Source: Streptomyces sp. NBC_00286 (lineage in GTDB: Bacteria > Actinomycetota > Actinomycetes > Streptomycetales > Streptomycetaceae). Taken from it: a DNA stretch of 64,000 nt. The translations under genes were made by a program, and so were the position numbers. The notes beneath the pieces are model-generated. The model had not been told where the DNA came from. It ran no database searches and saw nothing but the letters and a program-made list of their open reading frames with translations. Positions 1 through 12,500 of this stretch are shown one piece after another. The stretch lies in NCBI RefSeq assembly GCF_036173125.1, contig NZ_CP108054.1:6663001-6727000 (forward strand), written 5' to 3'. Position 1 is the first letter of the stretch, and each line of letters opens with the position of its first letter.

Positions 1-3000
1 GTGTCCGGTCGGCCGGCTGATCTTGCGGGTGTCGAGGGCATGGTGGGTCTGTTCATCAACACGCTCCCGGTGCGCGTTCAGACGGGTGACGGTTCGGTGC
101 TGGATCTGGTGGAGCGGGTGCACCGGGATCAGGCGGAGTTGCGGCGGTTCGACTATGCGCCGTTGGCGGATGTGCAGCGGTGGAGTGATGTGGCGGCCGG
201 TGAGCCGTTGTTCGAGTCGTTGTTCGTGTTCGAGAACTATCCGCTGGGCCAGAGCGGTACGGGTTCGTCGGATGGGGTGCGGGTTGTTCCGGCGGGGGTG
301 CGGGAGCACACGAACTATCCGCTGACCGCGGTGGTCATGCCGGGTGAACGGATGGCGTTGCAGCTGTTGTTCGATCCGCGTCGGTTCGATGCCGGGGCGG
401 TCGAGTGGCTGGCGGGTGCGTATGAGCGGCTGCTGGAGCAGTTGGTGGCCGCGCCGGATGTTCCGGTCGATGAGCTGTCGGTGCTTTCTGACGATGAGCG
501 TGCTCGTCTGGTGGTGGGGTGGAACGACACGGCTGTGGAGGTTCGGCCGGGTCTGGTGCATGAGTGGGTGTCCGCTCAGCCCGGGGACGGGGTGGCGGTC
601 CGTTTCGGCGATGTCACGTTGTCGTATGGGGAGTTGGTGGCGCGGGCGGACCGGTTGGCGTGGGTGTTGCGGTCGCGTGGTGTGGGTGCGGGTTCGCTGG
701 TCGGTGTGTGTTTGCGGCGGTCGGTGGATGTGCCGGTGGTGTGGCTGGCGGTGCTGAAGGCGGGTGCGGCTTTCGTGCCGCTGGATCCGGAGTATCCGGC
801 CGGCCGGCTGCGCTTCATGCTGACGGACAGCGGCGCGCAGCTGCTGGTCACCCACGGCGAGTTGGTGGAGCGGCTTCCGGAGCATGACGCGGATGTCCTG
901 CTGGTCGACGGAGCGGACCTGGACCTGTCCGCTCCTGCCGGGCCGGTTGCCGCGGTGGAGGTGGGGTCGTCGGATGTGGCGTATGTGATTTATACGTCGG
1001 GTTCGACGGGGCGGCCGAAGGGTGTGCTGGTCGAGCACGGGGGTCTGGCGAACCTGATCGGTGCGGCGGGTGCCGACTTCAATCTGGGCCCGGATGCGCG
1101 GGTGTTGCAGTTCTCCTCGCCGAGTTTCGACGGTGCGGTGTGGGAGACGTTCATGGCGCTGGCCTGGGGTGGTGCACTGTGTCTGAGCCGGCGCGGGCAT
1201 GGGTTTGCCGCCGATGAGCTGGTGGGTCAGGTCGTGGCGGAGGGGATCTCGCATGTGATGCTGCCGCCGTCGGTGCTGTCGGTGGTCGATGAGCTGCCGG
1301 GTGTGCGGGTGGTGATCGCGGGGGGTGAGAAGTGCTCGCCGCAGCTGGCCGCAAAGTTCCCGCAGGCTCGGTTCGTCAATGCGTACGGGCCGACTGAGGG
1401 CACGGTGTGTGTGTCGGTGATGCCGGTGGACGGGCCGGTGACGGCGGTGAGTGTGCCGATCGGTCGTCCGTTGCCCAATACCCGGCTGTATGTGCTGGAC
1501 GGGCGGATGGAACCGGTTCCGGTCGGTGTCGCCGGTGAGCTGTTCGTGGGTGGTCATGGTGTGACGCGTGGCTATCTGGGCCGGCCGGGTCTGACCGCGC
1601 AACGGTTCGTGGCGGATCCGTTCGGCGGGGTGCCGGGGGGCCGGTTGTATCGGACCGGTGACCTGGTGCGCCGGCTGGCGGATGGCACGTTGGAGTACAT
1701 CGACCGCGCGGACGACCAGGTGAAACTGCGGGGCTTCCGGGTCGAGTTGGGCGAGATCGAGGCCGCCCTCACCCGCCACCCCGGTATCCGGGACGCCGCC
1801 GTCACCGTCCGCGACGGCCGGCTCGTGGCCTATCTGATCGAGTCGGCTGGGGTGGCGGACGAGGAGTTGCGTGCGGGGTTGCAGCGGACGCTGCCCGAGC
1901 ACATGGTCCCGGCGATCTATATGAGGCTCGAGGCGTTCCCCCGGACCCCGGGTGGGAAACTCGACCGCCGCGCACTCCCCGCACCTGCCGCCCCCCACGC
2001 GACGTACGTTGCGGCCCGGACCGAGACCGAGGCGGTCCTGGCCGAGGTGTGGGCCGAGGTGCTGGGTGTCGACCGGGTCGGTGTCCACGACAACTTCTTC
2101 GAGCTGGGCGGCGACTCCATCCTGTCCATCCAGGTCGTGGCGCGTGCCCGCGCGAGGGGTGTCGGCATCACCCCCAAGCTGGTGTTCGACCACCCGAACG
2201 TCGCCGACCTGGCCCTGGTCGCCGGGGTGGAGGCTGTCCAGGCGGAGCAGGGCGTCGTCACCGGTGAGGCGCCTCTTACGCCGATCCAGTCGTGGTTCTA
2301 CGGTCTGGATCTGCCGGAGCGGAACCACTTCAACCAGTCGGTCCTGCTCGATGTGACCGGCGTGGACCGGCAGGCGCTCGACACTGCCGTTCAGACCTTG
2401 CTCGCGCACCACGATGCATTGCGTCTGCGCTCGGACGGCACCCGTCAGTGGTTCGCCGAGCCTGACGGCCAGGGTCTGGAGGATGCGGACGGCCGCACCG
2501 CGGACGATGTCCAGGCGAGCCTGGATCTGGTGACCGGCCCGGTGGCGCGGTTCGTGCTCCTGTCCGGGGACCGGCTGCTGATCGCGGTCCACCACATGGC
2601 CGTGGACGGAGTGTCGTGGCGGATCCTGCTGGAGGACCTGGCCGCCGCTTGCGAAGGTGCCCCGCTGCCGGCGAAGACGACCTCGTTCAAGGAGTGGGCC
2701 ACCCGTCTGCAGACCGTCGGGGACCCCGCCGAGGACACGTACTGGAACACAATCCCGGCCGCTCCCCTGCCCGTTGATCACCCGGGCGGTGAAAACACGG
2801 TCGCCTCCGCCGAGTCGGTGGCGGTCGAGCTGGACGAGGCGGAGACGCAGGCGTTGCTGACGGAGGTGCCGGCGGCGTACCGGACGCAGATCAACGACGT
2901 GCTGCTGACCGCGCTCGCGCAGACGTTGGCCGGCTGGACCGGCCAGGAGACCGTGACCGTCGCGCTGGAGGGTCACGGCCGTGAGGAGTTGTTCGACGAC

Positions 3001-3510
3001 GTCGACGTCTCCCGCACGGTCGGCTGGTTCACCTCCCTGTTCCCGGTCCCGCTCACCCCCGCAGCGGACGGTCCGGGTGCGGCGCTGAAGGCGGTCAAGG
3101 AACAGCTCCGTGCCGTCCCGCGGCGTGGTGTCGGCTACGGCCTGACCCACGATCTGACCGCGCTGCCGGGCGGGTTGTCGTTCAACTATCTGGGCCAGTT
3201 CGACGCGGTGACCTCGGACGGTCCGCTGGGTGTGGTGGCGGAACCGGCCGGTGCGATGACGGCCGAGTCGGGTGTCCGTGCGCACCTGGTCGAGGTGAAC
3301 GGCGCGGTCTCCGGTGGGCGGTTGAGTGTCGGTTGGACGTATTCGTCGAACCTGCATGACCGTGCGACGGTCGCCGGGCTGGCCGAGGAGTTCATGACCC
3401 GGCTTCGCGCGCTGATCGAGCACTGCCTGGCCGGAAACGCCGGTGGTCTGACGCCGTCGGATGTGCCGCTGGCCGGCCTGGACCAGGGCGCTCTGGACGT
3501 GCTCGCCGAC
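1..3510 (+). other. NRPS module 1: (C)-A-T-E, specificity unclear
   Basis: Bases 1 to about 470 are the C-terminal part of a C domain with the GRP and [10 protein letters not shown] motifs. The A domain spans about 500-1970, the carrier about 2000-2220, and the E domain about 2260-3430. By manual alignment to GrsA-Phe the pocket code reads D-G-W-M-I-G-A-V-C-K. I do not recognise this exact code. The W, the A-V-C end and the overall A4-A5 sequence suggest a hydrophobic or aromatic residue, but this is tentative. The E domain motifs look intact. Confidence 0.8.
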
Positions 3511-6500
3511 CGCCAGGTCGAGGACGTGTACCCGTTGTCGCCGCTGCAGCAGGGCATGCTGTTCCACGCCCTGGCCGAACCCGACTCCGGCCTGTACGTC
3601 GAGCAGATCCACTGGCGCGTCCACGGCGAACTCGACGCCGACCGCCTCCGCCACGCCTGGCAGGCCACCGTGGACGCCCACCCCATTCTGCGCAGCTCGT
3701 TCGCATGGGAGCAGGCCGAGCGGCCGCTGCAGGTGGTCCGGGCCGACGTACGCATACCGTTCGAAATGCTCGACCTGCGAGGGGCCGAGAACCCCGAGGC
3801 CGAGGTCGACCGCCTGAACGAGGCCGACCGCCGCCGCGGGTTCGAGCTGGCGACCGCTCCGCTCGTGCGCGTCCGCGTGATGCGCACGGAGGACTCGGGT
3901 CACCATGTCCTCTGCACGTTCCATCACATCCTGCTCGACGGCTGGAGCCTGTCCTCCGTCCTCGGCGAGGTGTTCACCCGGTACGGCTCCGGCAGCGTCG
4001 GCGACGCTGCGGTGCGGCCGTACCGTGACTACATCGCCTGGCTGCAGGATCAGGACCTGCATGCCGCGGAGACGTACTGGCGGGAGAAGTTCGCCGGATT
4101 CTCCTCGGTGACCCAGCTGGGCATCGAGCGATCCGCCGCATCCGAAGGCGGGCACACCGGCCCCGGCATCTTCGGGACGACCCTGCCGACGCGTACCACC
4201 GCGGCCCTGGCCGACCTCGCACGGGCCCGCGGCCTGACCCTCAACACCCTCACCCAGGGCGTGTGGGCCCTGCTGCTGTCCAGGTACAGCCGCAGTCAGG
4301 ACGTGGTCTTCGGTGCCACGGTCTCCGGCCGACCGCCCGCGCTCGCCGGTGTGGAGAGCATGGTGGGCCTGTTCATCAACACGCTTCCCGTGCGGGTCCG
4401 TGTCGACAGCGGAACCTCCGTGGGCGAATGGCTGGAACACCTCCAGCGCGAGCAGCTCGAACTGCGCCAGTACGAATACAGTCCGCTGGCCGACGTACAG
4501 CGATGGAGCGAGATCCCGGCCGGTGAGCCGCTGTTCGAGTCGCTGTTCGTCTTCGAGAACTACCCGCTCGGCAGCGTCGAAGGCGACCCGGCGGACAACG
4601 GCCTCGACATCACCCCGCTGCCCATGACGGAGCAGACCAACTATCCGTTGACGGCCATCGTCATGCCCGGCGACGCCCTGTCGGTCCAGATGTTCTACGA
4701 CCAGGACCGATTCCACGGCGACGACATCGACCGTCTGGGCGCCGCCTACGTCGAACTGCTGGAGCAGATCGCCGCCGCGTCGCTCGAGGCACCGATCGCC
4801 GGACTGTCGCTGCTCGGCGAGGACGAGCGCCGACGGGTGCTGTGGGAGTGGAACGACACGGCCGTCGACTACCCGGGCGATCTCCTGCTGCACGAGGTGA
4901 TCGCGGAACGGGCCCGGCTCGCGGCGGACGCGACCGCAGTGGAGTTCGCGGGTGCCCGGATGTCGTACGCGGAGCTGGACGCACGGGCCAACTCGGTGGC
5001 ACACGCACTCGTCGACGCCGGTGTGGGTGCCGGGTCGCTGGTGGGCGTCTGCCTGGAACGCGGGCTCGACGTGGTGTCGGTCCTGCTGGGCGTATGGAAG
5101 GCCGGCGCCGGCTACGTTCCCCTCGACCCGGATTACCCGGCCGATCGCCTCGAGTTCATCGTGACCGACGCAGGCGTGGACGTGTTGGTGACCGCGTGCT
5201 CGCTGGTGGACCGCATGCCCGCGTTCGACGGCGTCGTCCTCCCGGTGGAGGAGATCGACGGACCGGCCTCCGCCCCGGATGTGACGGTGGCCCCCGACGA
5301 CGTGGCGTACGTGATCTACACCTCGGGCTCGACGGGCAGGCCCAAGGGCGTGGCCGTCGAACACGGGGGCCTGGTGCGGCGTGTGCTGTCCCTGCAGGAC
5401 CGGTACCCGCTGTCGGACGAGGACCGGGTCATGCAGAAGACGCCGCTGACGTTCGACGTCTCGGTACTGGATCTGTTCTGGCCCCTGGCGGCGGGCTCCG
5501 TCGTGGTGATGGCGCGCCCGGGCGGCCACGCCGACGCCGGATACCTCGCGCAGGCGGTCGCCGACGAGCGGATCACGGTGCTTCACTTCGTGCCCTCGAT
5601 GCTGGAGGCACTGCTGGACTACGGCTTCACCCCGCCGACGCGGCTGCGGCTGGTGTTCTGCATGGGCGAGGCACTGACCACCCGGCTCGTGGACCGGTTC
5701 GGCGCGGTGTCCGGCGCGGAACTCCACGACGGCTACGGTCCGACCGAGGCGACGATCGCGATGATCTTCTCGGCCTGCGAACCGGGCACACCGGGGGTGC
5801 TGGTGCCCATCGGGCGGCCGATCGCCAACACCGACATCTACATTCTCGACGACGCGATGGAGCCGGTCCCGCCGGGCGTACCGGGTGAGCTGTTCATCGG
5901 TGGAGTGGGAATCGCGCGGGGCTATGTGGGCCGCCCGGGCCTGACCGCGGAGCGTTTCGTCGCCGACCCGTTCGGCGGCGTTGCGGGAGCGCGGCTCTAC
6001 CGGACCGGTGACCTGGCCCGGTACCGGCCGGACGGAGTGATCGAGTTCCTGGGCCGGCTGGACGACCAGGTCAAGGTACGCGGGTTCCGGGTGGAGCCCG
6101 GCGAGATCGAAGCGTTCCTGGCCTCCCACCCGGCGGTCCGCGACGCGGTCGTCGTGGTCCGCAGGCAGCAGCTGGTGGCCTACCTGACGCCCGCGGGCGA
6201 CACGCTTCCCGGCGTGGCGGAGCTGCGCGAATACGCCGGACAGAGCCTGCCGGAGTACATGGTTCCGGCGGTGTTCGTCGTGCTCGAAGCCCTGCCGCTG
6301 ACTCCGAGCGGGAAGCTGGACCGCCGCGCCCTGCCCGACCCGGACACCGGGCGGCTCGGTCTGGAGACCGGCTTCGTGGCCGCGCGGACCGAGACCGAGG
6401 CGGTGCTGGCCGAGGTGTGGGCCGAGGTGCTGGGTGTCGAACGGGTCGGTGTCCACGACAACTTCTTCGAGTTGGGCGGGGATTCGATCCTGTCCATCCA

Positions 6501-9500
6501 GGTCGTGGCGCGTGCTCGCGCGAGGGGTGTGGGGATCACTCCGAAGCTGGTGTTCGACCACCCCACGGTCGCGGACCTTGCCCTGGTCGCCGGGGTGGAG
6601 GCTGTCCAGGCGGAGCAGGGCGTCGTCACCGGTGAGGCGCCTCTTACGCCGATCCAGTCGTGGTTCTACGGTCTGGATCTGCCGGAGCGGAACCACTTCA
6701 ACCAGTCGGTCCTCCTCGATGTGACCGGCGTGGACCGGCAGGCGCTCGACACTGCCGTCCGGACCCTGTTCACCCACCACGATGCGCTGCGTCTGCGCTC
6801 GGACGGCACCCGTCAGTGGTTCGCCGAGCCTGACGGCCAGGGTCTGGAGGATGCGGACGGCCGCACCGCGGACGATGTCCAGGCGAGCCTGGATCTGGTG
6901 ACCGGCCCGGTGGCGCGGTTCGTGCTCCTGTCCGGGGACCGGCTGCTGATCGCGGTCCACCACATGGCCGTGGACGGAGTGTCGTGGCGGATCCTGCTGG
7001 AGGACCTGGCCGCCGCTTGCGAAGGTGCCCCGCTGCCGGCGAAGACGACCTCGTTCAAGGAGTGGGCCACCCGTCTGCAGACCGTCGGGGACCCCGCCGA
7101 GGACACGTACTGGAACACAATCCCGGCCGCTCCCCTGCCCGTTGATCACCCGGGCGGTGAAAACACGGTCGCCTCCGCCGAGTCGGTGGCGGTCGAGCTG
7201 GACGAGGCGGAGACGCAGGCGTTGCTGACGGAGGTGCCGGCGGCGTACCGGACGCAGATCAACGACGTGCTGCTGACCGCGCTCGCGCAGACGTTGGCCG
7301 GCTGGACCGGCCAGGAGACCGTGACCGTCGCGCTGGAGGGTCACGGCCGTGAGGAGTTGTTCGACGACGTCGACGTCTCCCGCACCGTCGGCTGGTTCAC
7401 TTCTCTCTTCCCGGTCGCGCTCACCCCGGGCGCCGATGGTCCTGGTGCGTCGCTGAAGGCGGTCAAGGAACAGCTCCGCGCCGTCCCGCGTCGTGGTGTC
7501 GGCTACGGCCTGACCCACGACTTGACCGCGCTGCCGGCCGGGTTGTCGTTCAACTATCTGGGCCAGTTCGACGCGGTGACCTCGGATGGTCCGCTGGGTG
7601 TGGTGGCGGAACCGGCCGGTGCGATGACGGCCGAGTCGGGTGTGCGTGCGCATCTGGTCGAGGTGAACGGCGCGGTCTCCGGTGGGCGGTTGAGTGTCGG
7701 TTGGACGTATTCGTCGAATCTGCATGACCGTGCGACGGTGGCCGGGCTGGCGGAGGAGTTCATGACCCGGCTTCGGGCGCTGATCGAGCACTGCCTGGCC
7801 GGAAACGCCGGTGGTCTGACGCCGTCGGATGTGCCGCTGGCCGGCCTGGACCAGGGCGCTCTGGACGTGCTCGCCGACCGCCAGGTCGAGGACGTGTACC
7901 CGTTGTCGCCGCTGCAGCAGGGCATGCTGTTCCACGCGCTGGCCGAACCCGACTCGGGCCTGTACGTCGAGCAGATCCACTGGCGCGTCCACGGCGAACT
8001 CGATGGCGACCGCCTCCGCCACGCCTGGCAGGCCGTGATGGAACGGCACCCGGTGCTGCGGACGACGATCGGCACCGACACCGGCGCACCCCTGCAGTTC
8101 GTGCACCGCCGTTTCGAGGTCCCCTTCGACCTCATCGACTGGAGCGGTCTCGGCGAGGACGAGCGCGACTCCCGGATCGCCGAGCTCGTGACGGCCGACC
8201 GGCTACGCGGCTTCGCCTTCGACACCGGTCCGCTCTTCCGGATCCGTTTGGTCCGTCTCGACGCGTCGACGTATCACCTGGTGTGGAGCTTCCATCACAT
8301 CCTGCTGGACGGCTGGAGCCTCAGTACGGTGCTGCGGGACGTGTTCGCCTGGTACGAGCGGCCGAGTGCCGGCGGCGACGAGCATGTGCGGCCGTTCCGC
8401 GACTACCTCGGCTGGCTCGGCGAGCAGGACCTGGACGCGGCCGAGGAGTTCTGGCGGCGGCGACTCGCGGGCTTCGAGGAAGTCACCCCGTTCGACCCGG
8501 GTACCGCGCCCTGGCCCGACGACGGGCCCGGAAAGGGCCGCGTGGGTATGGGAGAAGTCCGCCTCCCCGCCGAGACGTTGAACGGGCTGGCCCGCCTGGC
8601 GCGTTCGCAGCGCTTGACGCTGAGCACCCTGGCTCAGGGGGCGTGGGGTCTGTTGCTGTCGCGCTACAGCGGTCGCCGGGACGTGGTGTTCGGGACGACG
8701 GTGTCGGGCCGTCCCGCGGGCCTCGACGGCGTCGAAAGCATGGTGGGCCTGTTCATCAACACGCTTCCCGTGCGGGTACAGGTGGACGACCGCGAGCCGG
8801 TCGAAGACTGGTTGCAGCGCCTCCAGGCCGAGCAGGCGGAGCTGCGGCAGTACGAGTACAGCCCGCTGGCCGACGTGCAGCGGTGGAGCGACGTCCCGGC
8901 CGGCGACCCGTTGTTCGAGACACTCTTCGTCTACGAAAACTTCCCGCTCAGCGCCGCGCCGGACGCCGTCCAACGGCAAACCCTGACCTTCGAGGTCGTG
9001 GAGTCCCGAGGGCACACCAACTACCCGCTGACGGTCGTCGCCGTCCCCGGTGACGGCATAACGGTCCACGCCTTCTACGACGAGCGGAGGTTCGACGCCG
9101 CAGCGATCGAACGCGTCCTCAACTCCTACTTCCGCCTGCTCACCGAACTGGCCTCCGCCGATGTGTCGCGCATGCCGGTGGACGAGCTGTCCGTCCTCGC
9201 ACCCCAGGACCGTCTGCAACTGCTCACCTCGTGGAACGACGCGGCTGTGGAGGTGCGTCCGGGGCTGGTTCACGAGCTGGTGGCGGAGCGGGCTCGGCTG
9301 GCTCCGGATGCGGCGGCTGTCTCCTTCGAGGGCCGGGTGTTGTCGTATGGGGAGCTGGATGCGTGGGCGAATCGGCTGGCGCGGGTGTTGCGGTCGCGTG
9401 GTGTGGGTGCGGGTTCGTTGGTGGGCGTGTGTGTGGGGCGTTCGGAGCGGTTGCCGGTGGTGCTGCTGGCGGTGTTGAAGGCGGGTGCGGGTTATGTGCC

Positions 9501-12500
9501 GCTGGATCCGGAGTATCCGGCGGATCGTCTGGCGTTCATGCTGGCCGACTCGGGTGCGGAACTGCTGCTGGTCGAGGACGAGTTCGTGGAGCGTCTGCCG
9601 GAGCTGGCCGGCTTCGGGGGCGAGGTGTTCGTCGTCGACGGTGACGCCGGGGTGGGGGCGGAGTCCGGTGCCCCGTTGGGGGTTGAGGTTGCGCCGGGTG
9701 ATGTGGCGTATGTGATCTACACGTCGGGTTCGACGGGGCGGCCGAAGGGTGTGCTGGTCGAGCACCGGAATGTGGTGAATCTGCTGGCGGGGACGCGGGA
9801 GCGGTTCGGGTTCGGGTCGGATGATGTGTGGTCGTTGTTCCACTCCTACGCCTTTGACTTCTCGGTGTGGGAGTTGTGGGGCGCGTTGGTGTCGGGTGGG
9901 CGTGTGGTGGTGGTGCCGCGTGCGCTGACTCGTTCGCCTGACAGCCTGTGGGGTCTGCTGGTGGGCGAGGGTGTGACGGTGTTGAACCAGACGCCGTCGA
10001 TGTTCGCTCAGGTGGCCCGGGCGGCGGTGCACTCGGGCCGGATGGCGTCCTCGGATCTGCGGTGGATCGTCTTCGGTGGGGAAGCGCTGGAGCTCGGACA
10101 TGTCCGGGAGTGGTTCGCCGAGGCGGGGCCGGACGGGCCCGGTCTGGTGAACATGTTCGGCATCACGGAGACGACGGTGCACGTCACGTGGGCGGACGTA
10201 CCGGACGGTGAGTCGCGGCCGTTGGTGGGCCGGGGTATTCCGAATGTGCGGGTGTATGTGCTGGACGACCGGCTGGAGCCGGTGCCGGTCGGTGTCGCGG
10301 GTGAGATCTGTGTGGGCGGCCTTGGTGTGGCCCGTGGTTATCTGGGTCGGCCGGGTCTGACCGCTGAGCGGTTCGTCGCGGACCCGTTCGGCGCGGGTGC
10401 GGGTGAGCGGTTGTACCGCTCGGGTGACCTGGGACGCTGGCATGCGGACGGGACGCTTGAGTACCTGGGCCGGGCCGACCATCAGGTGAAGGTGCGCGGT
10501 TTCCGTATCGAGCCCGGTGAGATCGAAGCCGCACTGGCCGCTCACCCGGCGATCCGCGACGCGGTGGTCGTGGTCAGGGATGACCGTCTGGTCGCCTATC
10601 TGACCCCGGCCGCGCACAACCCGGTGCCCGGCGTCGCCGAGCTGCGGGAGTTCCTCGTACGGAGCCTGCCGGAGTACATGGTTCCGGCGGTGTTCGTCGT
10701 ACTCGAGGCCCTGCCGCTGACTCCGAGCGGGAAGCTGGACCGCCGCGCCCTGCCCGACCCGGACACCGGGCGGCTCGGTCTGGAGACCGGCTTCGTTGCC
10801 GCGCGGACCGAGACCGAGGCGGTGCTGGCCGAGGTGTGGGCCGAGGTGCTGGGTGTCGACCGGGTCGGCGTCCACGACAACTTCTTCGAGCTGGGCGGCG
10901 ACTCCATCCTGTCGATCCAGGTGGTCGCCCGGGCCCGCGCCAAGGGCGTGGGGATCACTCCGAAGCTGGTGTTCGACCACCCCACGGTGGCGGATCTGGC
11001 GTCGGTTGCCGGGGTGGAGTCCGTCCAGGCGGAGCAGGGCCTCGTCACCGGCGAGGCACCCCTCACGCCCATCCAGTCGTGGTTCTACGGCCTGGACCTG
11101 CCGGAGCGGAACCACTTCAACCAGTCCGTGCTGCTCGATGTGACCGGCGTGGACCGGGAGACATTGGCCGCAGCGGTGGACACGCTGCTCACCCATCACG
11201 ACGCGCTGCGTCTGCGCTCGGACGGCACGCGTCAGTGGTTCGCCGAGCCCGACGGCCAGGGCCTGGAGGACGCGGACGGCCGCACGGCGGACGACGTCCA
11301 GGCGAGCCTGGACCTGGTGAACGGCCCGGTGGCACGGTTCGTGCTCCTGTCCCAGGACCGGCTGCTGATCGCGGTCCATCACATGGCCGTCGACGGCGTC
11401 TCCTGGCGCATCCTGCTCGAAGACCTGGTCGCCGCCTACGAGGGCGCCCCCCTGGCCCCCAAGACCACCTCCTTCAAGGAGTGGGCCGAGCGCCTCCGGC
11501 AGGCGGCCGCCCCGGCCGAGGACGCGTACTGGGACACCGTCCCGACCACTGCCCTGCCCACTGACCACCCGGGCGGCGAGAACACAGTCACATCCGCCGA
11601 GACGCTCGCGGTCGAGCTGGACGAGGACGAGACCCGAGCACTGCTGACCGAGGTGCCGGCGGCGTACCGGACGCAGATCAACGACGCTCTGCTGACCGCG
11701 CTTTCCCAAACCCTGACCGACTGGACCGGCCAGGACACCGTGACCGTCGCCCTGGAGGGCCACGGCCGCGAGGAGTTGTTCGACGACGTCGACGTCTCCC
11801 GCACGGTCGGCTGGTTCACCTCCCTGTTCCCCGTCCCGCTCACCCCCGGAGCCGACGGCCCGGGCCCGGCGCTCAAGGCGGTCAAGGAACAGCTCCGCGC
11901 CGTCCCGCGCCGCGGTGTCGGCTACAGCCTGACCCACGACCTGACCGCCCTGCCCGCCGGACTGTCCTTCAACTACCTCGGCCGAATGGACTCGGGCGGT
12001 ACTGCCGGAGGCCCCTTCGGCATGGCCGACGAGCCGATGGGCGCGCCGGCCGCCCCGACGGGGGAGCGGGCCTTCGCGATCGAGGTGAACGGCTCCGTGG
12101 CAGCCGGACGGCTGACCCTGGCATGGACCTATTCGTCCAACCTGCACGACCGCGCGACGGTCGAGGGTCTGGCCGAGGAGTTCGTCGTCCGGCTGAGGGC
12201 GCTGATCGAGCACTGCCTGACCGAGGAGGCCGGTGGCCTGACGCCGTCGGACGTGCCGCTGGCGGGTCTGGATCAGGCGGCGCTGGACCGGCTGGTGGCC
12301 GGCGACCGTCAGGTCGAGGACGTGTACCCGCTGTCGCCGCTGCAGCAGGGCATGCTGTTCCACGCGCTGGCCGAGCCCGACTCGGGCATGTACGTCGAGC
12401 AGATCCACTGGCGGCTCGACGGACCGCTCGACGCCGACAGGCTCCGGGCCGCCTGGCAGTCGGCCGTCGAGCGCCATCCCATCCTGCGTACCTCGGTGCG

